Part shown: positions 45,974 to 55,185 of the stretch, piece after piece
Position numbering within the stretch: position 1 is the stretch's first letter
How the letters are laid out: every line of letters starts with the position of its first letter
Source of the DNA: an uncultured Prevotella sp.
GTDB taxonomy: Bacteria > Bacteroidota > Bacteroidia > Bacteroidales > Bacteroidaceae
DNA: 64,000 nt
Reading direction: 5' to 3'
Assembly (NCBI GenBank): GCA_900314935.1
Contig: OMXE01000010.1
Location: forward strand, 124,001-188,000
The notes under the pieces: generated by a model
Told to the model about the DNA's origin: nothing
Seen by the model: the letters and a program-made list of their open reading frames with translations, nothing else
Database searches by the model: none
Made by a program: the position numbers and the translations under genes

Positions 45974-47245
45974 ATGTTCAATAAACTGAGCCGACTGAAA
46001 ATCAAGGGCGATGGCATCATCTGGATGGTGTTCTTCCTGCTGTGCATCGTCAGTGTGCTTGAGGTATATAGTGCCTCCAGCTCACTGACCTACAAGGCAG
46101 GTAACTACTGGAATCCGGTGCTCTACCATACCATCCTGCTGTTCTTCGGTGTGGGATTCATGATTGTGACGATGAATATCAAGTGTAAGTACTTCAAGAT
46201 CGTCACCCCCTTTGCACTGGTCATCTCGCTGGTTATGCTCATTGCCGTACTGATTGTAGGACAATCAACCAACGGTGCCCAGCGATGGATTGGTTTGTTC
46301 GGCATTCAGTTCCAACCCTCAGAGATAGCGAAAGGCGCTGTCATCCTTGCAGAGGCACAGATTCTAAGTGCCATGCAGACTATTGACGGGGCCGACCGTC
46401 GTGCGTTCAAATATATTCTGTTTGTATCACTGCCCATCATCTTCCTCATCGCCATGGAGAACCTCTCCACAGCAGCACTCTTGTTCCTGACGGTGATCAT
46501 CATGATGTTTATCGGACGGGTGCCGAAAGTACAGCTGGGCCGACTCATGGGTGTGCTGGCCTTGTTGGCAGCGTCAGGATTTGCCATGATCATGCTGGTG
46601 GGTAACGAAGCAAAAGAGCCAACCGACAGTGAGAAGATGAACATGACCGAGCAGGTGGTGGAGAAGAAGGAAGCACCTGGCTTCATGGCCAAGATCTTCC
46701 ACCGTGCCGACACCTGGAAGGCGAGAATCGTCGATTTCATGGACCATACGGAACTCTCACCCGAAGAGGTTGACCTTGACAAGGACGCTCAGAAGAGTCA
46801 TGCGAAGATTGCCATCGCCTCCTCGAACATCGTGGGTAAAGGACCGGGTAACTCTGTGGAGCGTGACTTCCTCTCGCAGGCATTCTCCGACTTCATCTAC
46901 GCCATCATCATCGAAGAGATGGGTATCGTGGGGGCAGCTGTAGTCTGTCTGCTATATATCATCCTGTTGTTCCGCACGGCTTCCATCGCCAACCGTTGTG
47001 CAAATGCGTTTCCTGCACTGTTGATCATGGGTATCGCCCTGCTACTAGTAACGCAGGCTATGTTCAACATGGCCGTGGCCGTAGGACTGGCGCCTGTTAC
47101 GGGACAGCCGCTACCGCTCATCAGCAAGGGTGGAACGTCAACCATCGTGAACTGTGTCTATGTGGGAATCATCCTGAGCGTTAGCTACACAGCCAAACGG
47201 AAAGACGAGACAACAGAAAGGAAAGCAATGGCCAAAGCGGCATGA
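45974..47245 (+). CDS. ftsW: Septal peptidoglycan glycosyltransferase FtsW
   Basis: A 423-residue SEDS family protein with about ten membrane helices; it polymerises lipid II together with FtsI. The SEDS signatures are present: GAQRWIGLFGIQFQPSEIAKG (about 96-116) with the following helices, and near the C-terminus VTGQPLPLISKGGTS (about 375-390). An inserted loop (about 213-275, with KEPTDSEKMNMTEQ) makes the large extracellular loop long. Position between murD and murG fits FtsW rather than RodA. Confidence 0.96.
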   Translation: MFNKLSRLKIKGDGIIWMVFFLLCIVSVLEVYSASSSLTYKAGNYWNPVLYHTILLFFGVGFMIVTMNIKCKYFKIVTPFALVISLVMLIAVLIVGQSTNGAQRWIGLFGIQFQPSEIAKGAVILAEAQILSAMQTIDGADRRAFKYILFVSLPIIFLIAMENLSTAALLFLTVIIMMFIGRVPKVQLGRLMGVLALLAASGFAMIMLVGNEAKEPTDSEKMNMTEQVVEKKEAPGFMAKIFHRADTWKARIVDFMDHTELSPEEVDLDKDAQKSHAKIAIASSNIVGKGPGNSVERDFLSQAFSDFIYAIIIEEMGIVGAAVVCLLYIILLFRTASIANRCANAFPALLIMGIALLLVTQAMFNMAVAVGLAPVTGQPLPLISKGGTSTIVNCVYVGIILSVSYTAKRKDETTERKAMAKAA

Positions 47246-47279
47246 GTCATCATATAAGGATCACCTAAACAACAAAGAC

Positions 47280-48395
47280 ATGGAAAAGGAATTGAGGATT
47301 ATCATCAGTGGAGGTGGCACAGGAGGACATATCTTCCCTGCTATATCCATTGCCAATGCCATCAAGAGCAAGAACCCGGAAGCAAAGATCCTGTTCGTGG
47401 GTGCAGAAGACCGCATGGAGATGCAGCGTGTTCCAGCTGCCGGATATGAAATCAAAGGACTGCCTATTTGCGGCTTCGACAGGAAGAACCTGCTGAAGAA
47501 CGTGAAGGTGTTGTACAAGATATGGAAAAGTCAGCGCTTGGCTCGCAGCATCATCAAGGACTTCCGTCCGATGGCTGCAGTGGGTGTAGGAGGCTACGCC
47601 AGCGGACCTACGCTGAACAAGTGCGCCGCCATGGGAATCCCCTGTCTGATACAGGAACAGAACTCCTACGCAGGTGTCACGAACAAGCTGTTGGCTAAGA
47701 AAGCAGAGAAGATCTGCGTGGCCTATGAGAATATGGATCGTTTCTTCCCTGCAGAGAAGATCATCATGACAGGAAACCCCGTACGACAGTCGTTACTGGA
47801 GACAACCATCAGTCATGAGGAGGCCATTAAGCAATTCGGACTGGATCCCGAGAAGAAAACCATTCTTATCGTGGGCGGTTCCTTGGGAGCCCGCACCGTG
47901 AACGAGAGCGTGCTGCAACACCTGGACGAGATAGAGAACAGTGGTGTGCAGGTAATCTGGCAGACCGGTAAGTATTACCACGAGAGCATCCTCGAGAAGT
48001 TGAAGAGTCATCATGAAATGCCGATGCTGAAGGTGATGGATTTCATTACCGACATGGGTGCTGCATACAAGGCTGCCGACTTGGTCATCAGTCGTGCAGG
48101 GGCAGGAAGTATCTCTGAGTTCTGTCTTCTGGGAACACCCGTTATCCTTGTTCCTTCGCCGAATGTGGCAGAGGATCATCAGACCAAGAACGCCATGGCG
48201 CTGGTAAACAAGGATGCAGCCCTGTATGTCAAGGACAGTGAGGCACCCGAGAAGGTCATCGAACTGGCCATCGCCACAGTGAAAGACGAAGGGAAGCTAT
48301 CGTCTCTGCGTGAGAACATCCTCAAGCTCGCCCTGCCCAACTCGGCCGACATCATTGCCGATGAGGTGATTCGTCTGGCACAAAGAAACCAATAA
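47280..48395 (+). CDS. murG: UDP-GlcNAc:lipid I N-acetylglucosaminyltransferase
   Basis: A 371-residue GT28 enzyme on the inner face of the membrane that adds GlcNAc to lipid I, giving lipid II. The N-terminal glycine loop SGGGTGGHIFPAISIANAI, the central GVGGYASGPTLNKCAAMGIP with HEQ-like QEQNSYAGVTNKLL, and the C-terminal donor site SRAGAGSISEFCLLGTPVILVPSP are all intact. It follows ftsW by 34 bases. Confidence 0.98.
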   Translation: MEKELRIIISGGGTGGHIFPAISIANAIKSKNPEAKILFVGAEDRMEMQRVPAAGYEIKGLPICGFDRKNLLKNVKVLYKIWKSQRLARSIIKDFRPMAAVGVGGYASGPTLNKCAAMGIPCLIQEQNSYAGVTNKLLAKKAEKICVAYENMDRFFPAEKIIMTGNPVRQSLLETTISHEEAIKQFGLDPEKKTILIVGGSLGARTVNESVLQHLDEIENSGVQVIWQTGKYYHESILEKLKSHHEMPMLKVMDFITDMGAAYKAADLVISRAGAGSISEFCLLGTPVILVPSPNVAEDHQTKNAMALVNKDAALYVKDSEAPEKVIELAIATVKDEGKLSSLRENILKLALPNSADIIADEVIRLAQRNQ

Positions 48396-48431
48396 CCTTA
48401 TAAAAGAAGGTTGGAACAAACAAAAAGAAAC

Positions 48432-49814
48432 ATGGAACAGAAAGATATAAAAGCAGTATATTTCGTAGGTATCGGTGGCATTGGAATGAGTGCCATTGCC
48501 CGTTACTTCCTGAGGATGGGACTGGTGGTGGCCGGCTACGACAAGACACCGTCGCCCCTTACCAGACAGATGGAGAAGGAAGGGGCGCTGATTCACTACG
48601 AGGAACAGGTGGATGAGATTCCGCATACTTGCAAGAATCCCAAGCACACCCTCGTGGTATATACACCTGCCATCCCTCAAGAGCATCAGGAACTGGTATT
48701 CTTCCGCGAGAACGGCTTCGATGTGGAGAAGCGGGCGCAGGTGCTGGGTATGCTTACCCGCTCGAACAAAGGACTCTGTGTGGCTGGTACGCATGGCAAG
48801 ACCACCACATCCACCATGTGTGCCCATATCTTACACCAGAGTCATATCGACTGTAATGCCTTCCTGGGAGGCATCTCCAAAAACTACGGAACAAACTATA
48901 TCTTCAGTAAGGAGAGCGAATTCGTGGTCATTGAGGCCGATGAGTTCGACCGCAGTTTCCATTGGCTGCGACCATGGATGACGGTAATCACCAGTACTGA
49001 TCCTGATCATCTTGATATCTACGGTACCAAGGAGGCTTATCTGGAGAGTTTCCGCCACTACACCACACTGATCCAGCCGGGCGGCGCACTGATTATCCAC
49101 CGCGGACTGGAGATGAAAGCCGACGTACAGGAGGGAGTGAAGGTGTATGAGTACGCTCTGGAGGAAGGCGATTTCCATGCTGAAAACATCCGGATCGGAA
49201 ATGGAGAGATTACTTTCGACTTCATCTCCCCCATCGAGAATATCAAGAACGTGGAACTGGGACAGCCTGTTCCCATCAACATCGAGAACGGAATTGCCGC
49301 CATGGCTATGGCACAGCTGAACGGATGTCAGGCGGAAGAGATCAAATATGGAATGAAAACGTATGGTGGTGTTGACCGTCGCTTCGACTTCAAGCTGAAG
49401 AACGACAAGATCGTCTTCCTGAGCGACTACGCACATCACCCCAAAGAGATCTACCAGAGTGCACGGAGCATCAGGGAACTGTATAAGGACAGAAAGATCA
49501 CCGTAATCTTCCAACCGCATCTCTATTCACGTACCCACGACTTCTATCTCGACTTCGCCGAGAGTTTGAGTCTGCTCGACGAGGTGGTACTCACCGAGAT
49601 CTACCCTGCCCGTGAGCTGCCCATTCCCGGGGTTACCTCAAAGCTCATCTACGATCATCTCAAGGAAGGGGTACAGAAGATGATGATTGCCAAAGACGAC
49701 GTACTGGATTTCGTCAAGGAACACGACTTTGAAGTACTGATTGTTCTGGGTGCAGGTGATCTGGACAACCTGGTTCCTGAAATGGAAAAGATTCTGAGTA
49801 AACGGTATAAATGA
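48432..49814 (+). CDS. murC: UDP-MurNAc:L-alanine ligase
   Basis: A 460-residue Mur ligase adding the first peptide residue. Starts with the dinucleotide-fold FVGIGGIGMSAIARYFLRMG; the ATP loop is VAGTHGKTTTSTMCAHIL (about 107). NYIFSKESEFVVIEADEFDRSF and FLSDYAHHPKEI follow. The ATG at 48432 is chosen; an in-frame TTG seven codons upstream is less likely. It lies 36 bases after murG and five before ftsQ. Confidence 0.98.
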   Translation: MEQKDIKAVYFVGIGGIGMSAIARYFLRMGLVVAGYDKTPSPLTRQMEKEGALIHYEEQVDEIPHTCKNPKHTLVVYTPAIPQEHQELVFFRENGFDVEKRAQVLGMLTRSNKGLCVAGTHGKTTTSTMCAHILHQSHIDCNAFLGGISKNYGTNYIFSKESEFVVIEADEFDRSFHWLRPWMTVITSTDPDHLDIYGTKEAYLESFRHYTTLIQPGGALIIHRGLEMKADVQEGVKVYEYALEEGDFHAENIRIGNGEITFDFISPIENIKNVELGQPVPINIENGIAAMAMAQLNGCQAEEIKYGMKTYGGVDRRFDFKLKNDKIVFLSDYAHHPKEIYQSARSIRELYKDRKITVIFQPHLYSRTHDFYLDFAESLSLLDEVVLTEIYPARELPIPGVTSKLIYDHLKEGVQKMMIAKDDVLDFVKEHDFEVLIVLGAGDLDNLVPEMEKILSKRYK

Positions 49815-49819
49815 TATAA

Positions 49820-50722
49820 ATGATGCACTTCAACTGGAAAAAGGCCCTCATTGTGATACTGGATCTGGCCTTAGCGGTCTATCTGGTACTCGCCATGACC
49901 TCGTTCAACAAACCGGACGAGACCGCCAAGTTGTGCACCAAGGTAAGCATCAATATTGCCGACGAGAACACCAACGGATTCCTCAGCGCGAAAGAGATCA
50001 AGCGAATACTGGAAAAGAACAAGCTCTACCCGCTGGAGAAACACATGCAGAACATCAACCCGCGTGACATTGAGGATGTGCTCAAGACCAGTTCCTTCGT
50101 GAATACCGTCCAGTGCTACAAGACACAGAATGGTCATGTGTGTATTCAGATCACCCAGCGACTGCCCGTTGTACGCATCATGAACGTTAAAGGCGAGAAC
50201 TACTATCTCGACGACGAGGGAGGCATCATGCCCAACTCGAAATATACCAGCGACCTGATCATCGCCACCGGCTATATCAATCAGGGCTTCGCAAAGAGTT
50301 ACCTCGCACCGCTCACAGAGGTGCTCATGGCCAATGAATTCTGGAAGAACCAGATTGTGCAGATCAATATCCTGCCCGACCTCGGTGTGGAACTGGTACC
50401 ACGAGTTGGTGAACACATCATCTTCATCGGCTACCTGCCGCAATCAAAGGATGATGCCACCAGAAAGGTGCTGATTACCGACTACATCAACAAGAAACTC
50501 GAGCGTTTGGAGAAGTTCTACCAATACGGACTGAATACCGCAGGCTGGAACAAATACCATTACATCAGTCTGGAATTCGACAACCAGATTATCTGCAAGA
50601 AAACCGTCAAGAGCATGCCGGTCTATACCCCACCGGCACCAAAGACAGAAGAGAAGAAAGACTCTACGGCAACCATCAAAAAGGACACCATAAAACAAGA
50701 CAACAATAAAAAAACAGTATAG
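49820..50722 (+). CDS. ftsQ: Cell division protein FtsQ
   Basis: A 300-residue bitopic protein with a transmembrane helix at about 9-27 (LIVILDLALAVYLVLAMTSF) and a periplasmic region with a POTRA-like part (about 38-110, KVSINIADENTNGFLSAKEIKRIL) and a beta domain (about 115-260). The C-terminal 40 residues are Lys/Asp-rich and look disordered. Sequence similarity across the family is weak; position between murC and ftsA decides the name. It is a divisome scaffold binding FtsL. Confidence 0.88.
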   Translation: MMHFNWKKALIVILDLALAVYLVLAMTSFNKPDETAKLCTKVSINIADENTNGFLSAKEIKRILEKNKLYPLEKHMQNINPRDIEDVLKTSSFVNTVQCYKTQNGHVCIQITQRLPVVRIMNVKGENYYLDDEGGIMPNSKYTSDLIIATGYINQGFAKSYLAPLTEVLMANEFWKNQIVQINILPDLGVELVPRVGEHIIFIGYLPQSKDDATRKVLITDYINKKLERLEKFYQYGLNTAGWNKYHYISLEFDNQIICKKTVKSMPVYTPPAPKTEEKKDSTATIKKDTIKQDNNKKTV

Positions 50723-50725
50723 CTT

Positions 50726-52183
50726 ATGGCACCAAAGGATTTCATCGTAGCAATTGAACTCGGTTCATCCAAGATGACCGGTATCGCGGGAAAGAAGAAC
50801 CTCGACGGCAGCATTTCTGTACTCGCCGTGGTTACAGAGGACTCTTCCACGTTTATCCGCAAGGGAGTGATTTACAACATTGACAAGACGGCACAATGCA
50901 TCTCGAGCATTGTCAAAAGACTGACTGCGACATTGAAGACCAGCATCTCACAGGTCTATGTAGGTGTCGGAGGTCAGTCAATACGAAGCATCAAAAACGT
51001 CATCGTCAAGAATCTTGCTGCCGACACCATCGTCACACAAGAGATGGTGAATGAGTTGATGGATGCAAACCGTAACATGAGCTATCAGGATCAGGAGATT
51101 CTGGATGCAGCCACCCAGGAGTATAAGGTGGACAACCAGTACCAGTTGGATCCCGTAGGTATCCAGTGTGCCCGACTGGAAGGTAACTTCCTCAACATCC
51201 TGTGGCGCAAGATGTTCTACAGGAACCTGAATAAATGCTTCGATCTGGCTGGTGTACCCATTGCCGAGATGTATCTCGCCCCGCTGGCTTTGGCCGACAG
51301 TGTGCTGACAGATGCTGAGAAACGTTCGGGATGTGCCCTTGTTGACCTGGGTGCTGATACTACCACTGTCAGTGTCTATTACAAGAATATCCTCCGTCAC
51401 CTTGCTGTGATTCCTCTGGGCAGTAACAATATCACCAAGGATATTGCTTCCCTGCAGATGGAAGAGAGCACAGCCGAGGAGATGAAACTGAAATACGGCA
51501 GTGCCTGGACAGACAATGGAGAGATCGACAACAATATGTCACTGAGCATTGATGCCGATCGTTCCGTGAAGAGTCGTGAGTTCATCTCCATCGTGGAGGG
51601 ACGTATTGAGGAAATCATCGAGAATGTATGGTATCAGGTGCCGTCAGAATACGCCGACCGTCTGCTGGGAGGTATCATCCTGACAGGTGGCGGTTCGAAC
51701 ATGAAGAATATAGAGACCGCCTTCCGCAACCATACCCATATTGACAAGATCCGCATTGCCAAGTTCGTCACACAGAGCATCAGCGCCAAGGATCCGATGA
51801 TCGCTGCCCACAATGGCACAATGAACACCATTCTCGGTCTGCTGGCCAAGGGTGACATGAACTGCGCAGGTGCTGAGGTTGATGCCAATGGCGATCTGTT
51901 CAAAGAGACCAAGGCCGCACCTGTTAATCAGGATCGCGAGCCTCGTAAACCTAACGAGTTAGGTCCTGGCGTCATCCAGACCGAGGCTGAGAAGCAGAAA
52001 GCCGAAGAGGAGAAACGCAGACAGGAAGAGGCTGAGGAAGCTGCACGTAGAGCCGAAGAAGAGGCTGCAGAGGCTGCACGCAAGGCTGAGGAAGAGGCGA
52101 AGAAGAAAGAAAACCGCAAAAAGACGGTCGGCAAACTGAAGAACTTCTTCAAGAACCTCATTGCAGAACCCGAAGAAGAGTAA
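50726..52183 (+). CDS. ftsA: Cell division protein FtsA
   Basis: A 485-residue actin-like ATPase that ties FtsZ filaments to the membrane. The fold is visible from DFIVAIELGSSKMTGIAGKK (phosphate 1) through GCALVDLGADTTTVSVYYK (phosphate 2, about 203) to GGIILTGGGSNMKNIETAF (adenosine motif, about 312). Compared with the usual about 420 residues it has an extra Glu/Ala/Lys-rich helix (about 415-465, repeated AEEE/AARR) before the amphipathic membrane tail KLKNFFKNLI. That spacer probably lengthens the tether between FtsZ ring and membrane. Confidence 0.97.
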   Translation: MAPKDFIVAIELGSSKMTGIAGKKNLDGSISVLAVVTEDSSTFIRKGVIYNIDKTAQCISSIVKRLTATLKTSISQVYVGVGGQSIRSIKNVIVKNLAADTIVTQEMVNELMDANRNMSYQDQEILDAATQEYKVDNQYQLDPVGIQCARLEGNFLNILWRKMFYRNLNKCFDLAGVPIAEMYLAPLALADSVLTDAEKRSGCALVDLGADTTTVSVYYKNILRHLAVIPLGSNNITKDIASLQMEESTAEEMKLKYGSAWTDNGEIDNNMSLSIDADRSVKSREFISIVEGRIEEIIENVWYQVPSEYADRLLGGIILTGGGSNMKNIETAFRNHTHIDKIRIAKFVTQSISAKDPMIAAHNGTMNTILGLLAKGDMNCAGAEVDANGDLFKETKAAPVNQDREPRKPNELGPGVIQTEAEKQKAEEEKRRQEEAEEAARRAEEEAAEAARKAEEEAKKKENRKKTVGKLKNFFKNLIAEPEEE

Positions 52184-52234
52184 CCTCCTCCGTTTTTCAA
52201 TCAAACATTCATTCACCATTAAATAAATAGCGTT

Positions 52235-53557
52235 ATGATGGACGATAACAGATTCAACATATTAGACTTTGGCGAGCCAGAGAAAGAGAATAGCATCATT
52301 AAAGTGATCGGTGTTGGTGGCGGTGGCGGTAATGCCGTTAACCATATGTACCGCGAGGGCATCCATGATGTCACCTTCGTATTGTGCAACACTGATAACC
52401 AGGCATTGAACGACAGTCCTGTACCTGTTCACCTCCAGTTGGGAAAGGAAGGACTGGGTGCCGGTAACAAACCCGAGAAAGCGCGTAAGGCTGCCGAGGA
52501 AAGCATCGACGACGTACGTAACATGCTGTCCGACGGTACGAAGATGGCTTTCATCACTGCCGGTATGGGTGGTGGTACAGGAACAGGTGCCGCTCCTGTC
52601 ATTGCCCGCATCAGTAAGGAACTGGGTATCCTCACCGTGGGTATCGTTACCATCCCCTTCCGTTTCGAAGGTCCGAAGAAGATCGACCAGGCCCTCGATG
52701 GTGTGGAGGAGATGTCGAAGCACGTAGATGCCCTGCTGGTTATCAACAATGAGCGTCTGCGTGAGATCTATCCTGAGCTCACCGTGCTCGACGCTTTCGG
52801 AAAGGCAGATGACACTTTGAGCGTGGCTGCCAAGTCGATTGCTGAGATCATCACCGTACATGGCTTGATCAACCTCGACTTCAACGATGTGAAGACCGTT
52901 TTGAAGGATGGTGGTGTTGCCATCATGTCAACAGGCTACGGCGAAGGTGAAGGACGTGTGAAGAAAGCCATTGACGATGCGCTGAACTCACCGTTGCTCA
53001 ACGACAACGATGTCTTCAACTCCAAGAAGATCCTGCTGAGCATCTCCTTCAACAGTGACAAGCAGACGCAAACGGGTCTGATGATGGAAGAGATGAACGA
53101 TGTGAACGATTTCATGGCCAAGTTCGGTAACGACTTCGAGATCAAATGGGGTCTGGCAACCGATCCTGAACTGGGCGACAAGGTGAAGGTAACTATTCTG
53201 GCCACAGGTTTCGGCATTGAGGATGTGGACGGCATGAGCAGTCATTTCGGCAAGCGCACCCAGGAAGAGGCCGACCGTATCGCTGCAGAGGAGGAGAAGG
53301 CTGCCGAACGCCTCGACCGCCGTAACCGTTACTACGGAAAGGATGGTTCCACCACACAGTATAAGCGTCGTCCCCATATCTTCATTTTCCGTCAGGAAGA
53401 CCTTGACAACGACGATGTGATCTCTGATGTGGAGCAGACACCTACGTACAAACGTACTCGTCAGGTGCTCGATGAGATCCGCAACAAGGCAGCAGGCAAT
53501 GTCAAGCCCACCGAGGAGGACAAGGAGGCCATTCAGGGCACCATCCGCTTTGCCTGA
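52235..53557 (+). CDS. ftsZ: Cell division protein FtsZ
   Basis: A 440-residue tubulin-like GTPase forming the Z ring. The nucleotide-binding loop GGGTGTGAAPVIA is near residue 112, VIGVGGGGGNAVNHM near 20, and the T7 loop NLDFNDVKTVLKDGG (catalytic Asp) near 212. The C-terminal variable linker is charged, and the last residues (EAIQGTIRFA) act as the conserved peptide, although they lack the D-x-P-x-F-L form of Proteobacteria. It is the last gene of the dcw cluster, followed by a strong hairpin. Confidence 0.98.
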   Translation: MMDDNRFNILDFGEPEKENSIIKVIGVGGGGGNAVNHMYREGIHDVTFVLCNTDNQALNDSPVPVHLQLGKEGLGAGNKPEKARKAAEESIDDVRNMLSDGTKMAFITAGMGGGTGTGAAPVIARISKELGILTVGIVTIPFRFEGPKKIDQALDGVEEMSKHVDALLVINNERLREIYPELTVLDAFGKADDTLSVAAKSIAEIITVHGLINLDFNDVKTVLKDGGVAIMSTGYGEGEGRVKKAIDDALNSPLLNDNDVFNSKKILLSISFNSDKQTQTGLMMEEMNDVNDFMAKFGNDFEIKWGLATDPELGDKVKVTILATGFGIEDVDGMSSHFGKRTQEEADRIAAEEEKAAERLDRRNRYYGKDGSTTQYKRRPHIFIFRQEDLDNDDVISDVEQTPTYKRTRQVLDEIRNKAAGNVKPTEEDKEAIQGTIRFA

Positions 53558-53626
53558 CCCTCATTAGGATAAATCTATACACATACATATAAATTATCCT
53601 CATTATTTTTTGAACATAATACCTTT

Positions 53627-53658
53627 ACCGCCCTTTCCTCGTGAGAGAAAAGGGCGGT
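53627..53658 (+). terminator. Terminator hairpin of the dcw cluster
   Basis: A 10-bp perfect stem ACCGCCCTTT/AAAGGGCGGT with a 12-base loop, 70 bases after ftsZ. The following T run is poor (CTATTTA), so it may be a processed 3' end rather than a classic terminator. Confidence 0.75.
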
Positions 53659-53713
53659 CTATTTAATGGAGTATATTGCAACAGAATTGGGTTTCCTACC
53701 GTCATACAAGTTA

Positions 53714-53750
53714 TTCCCAACGTGGGAATAAAATGTTCCCAACGTGGGAA
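53714..53750. repeat. Two 15-bp palindromes with a 22-bp period, after ftsZ
   Basis: Two identical copies of TTCCCAACGTGGGAA start at 53714 and 53736, exactly 22 bp apart, in the gap between convergent ftsZ and the CE15 gene. They belong to the same family as the four-unit array at 35612-35692. Confidence 0.95.
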
Positions 53751-53768
53751 TAAATGGAAACCTTCTTG

Positions 53769-54998
53769 TCAGAACTTGATCCACTTGCTCAGATCAACCT
53801 TGTCCTTGAACATTGGAGCTACCTGCACATTCTTTGTATCAGCATCCTTGCCCAGCAGGAACTTGTCGATGAAGGCCTCTACTTCCGGGTATTGTGACTG
53901 TGGGAGCTGACAATGACCATGACCATCCACGATGGAATAGCCAATACGGTCGGCTATGCCGAAATACTCCCACACCTTACGTGCTGCATTCATGGACACA
54001 TAGCCAGCCTCATCAGCCAACCACTTGTAGTCGGGATTACCTAACATCAGCAAGGCACGCGGACAAACCAAAGCACACAGCTCATGATGGTCGTAAGGCA
54101 TACGGTACAGACTGTCACCTGAGAAGGTCGTACGCATGCTCTCCTTGAACCAATGGTAGTCGGTACGCTCCAGACTCTCCACTTCGCCCAGAGTCTTGGA
54201 AACTCGCCAAGCAGCAGCACCACCGCCACCAGGTTCCTGAGCAATGGTCAAAGCCACACGCTCATCGAAGGCACCGCACATCAGAGCCATCTTACCAGCG
54301 TAGGAGCAACCCGTCACACCAATATGCTTCATATCGATCTTCGTCTTTGCCTCACCAAGAATCTCCAGTCCATCGAGCAGTCGGCTCAAGCCCCAAGCCC
54401 ACTCGCTGTAGGCACCATTCTCGGAAAGATTAGGATACAAGCGGTCGAAGTTATGCTCTCCACGCTCATGATGACGACCAAACTGTCCATAGTCGTTCAC
54501 CTGCTTCTCATGGAAGGTCATGGTAGCAATATTCCTGCTGTCGAACATCTGTCGTGGCAGAGAGATATTACTGGTACCGATCATCAACGGATAAGGAGCC
54601 TGTCCGCCCTTCGGATATCTGATGGTAGAAGACAGATGCAAGGTTTCACCGTTGACGGTAACGTCCACGAATACAGTATCACCATTCATCCATGCCTTTA
54701 CCTGACTCCTGTCAACGGTCGGCTTCACACCAATACCATAGTGTTGGATCTCGGCAGCAATCTCGTTGCGACGGCGTTCCCACTGCTTGAACTTCTTCAC
54801 CTTGCCCTTACCGTTCGACCACTCGAAAGGATTCGTCAGCGTGCGGCACTCACGAAGGTCGTTATAACCAGGCATCGCCGGAGCCTTGAAATTCTTTCCT
54901 GTGTTCTCTTCTCCATACACCAGAGGAACGTTCTTTTGCGCATAAACCGCCATCATGGTCATACTTGCCACTGCGATTCCAATTGTTCTTTTCAACAT
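53769..54998 (-). CDS. CE15-like glucuronoyl/carbohydrate esterase
   Basis: A 409-residue exported alpha/beta hydrolase (signal peptide MLKRTIGIAVASMTMMAVYA). The nucleophile elbow is GVTGCSYAGK with Ser232. AQEPGGGGAAAWR follows with a Glu that is part of the triad in this family, and DGHGHC supplies the His (360 or 362). In characterised CE15 enzymes the residue after Ser is Arg, which helps form the oxyanion hole; here it is Tyr, so activity or substrate may differ. CE15 enzymes split ester bonds between lignin and glucuronoxylan. The ATG at 54998 is chosen because it starts the signal peptide. Confidence 0.82.
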   Translation of the reverse strand: MLKRTIGIAVASMTMMAVYAQKNVPLVYGEENTGKNFKAPAMPGYNDLRECRTLTNPFEWSNGKGKVKKFKQWERRRNEIAAEIQHYGIGVKPTVDRSQVKAWMNGDTVFVDVTVNGETLHLSSTIRYPKGGQAPYPLMIGTSNISLPRQMFDSRNIATMTFHEKQVNDYGQFGRHHERGEHNFDRLYPNLSENGAYSEWAWGLSRLLDGLEILGEAKTKIDMKHIGVTGCSYAGKMALMCGAFDERVALTIAQEPGGGGAAAWRVSKTLGEVESLERTDYHWFKESMRTTFSGDSLYRMPYDHHELCALVCPRALLMLGNPDYKWLADEAGYVSMNAARKVWEYFGIADRIGYSIVDGHGHCQLPQSQYPEVEAFIDKFLLGKDADTKNVQVAPMFKDKVDLSKWIKF

Positions 54999-55143
54999 AA
55001 CAATATCGATTTTTTTTAGTAAATAGTTAACTAATAAGATAGATTCGACCGCTAAATTACGAAATAATCCTGACATATGGGTATTATTATCCCAAAAAAT
55101 GAAAAGAATAACAAAAAAAAATGATTTTGAGACAGAATTTTCG

Positions 55144-55151
55144 TACCTTTG
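55144..55151 (+). promoter_or_regulatory. -7 element of gpmI
   Basis: TACCTTTG matches TAnnTTTG and lies 34 bases before the gpmI ATG. The nearest TTTG (55126-55129) is only 14 bases upstream of it, so the -33 element is uncertain. Confidence 0.6.
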
Positions 55152-55185
55152 CACCCCGAAAAGATTAAAGACAAAAAAAGGTATT

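Noticed and set aside
46618..46800. Frameshift or domain insertion in ftsW
   Set aside because: The extra-long extracellular loop is in frame and flanked by intact SEDS motifs; such loop length variation is normal.
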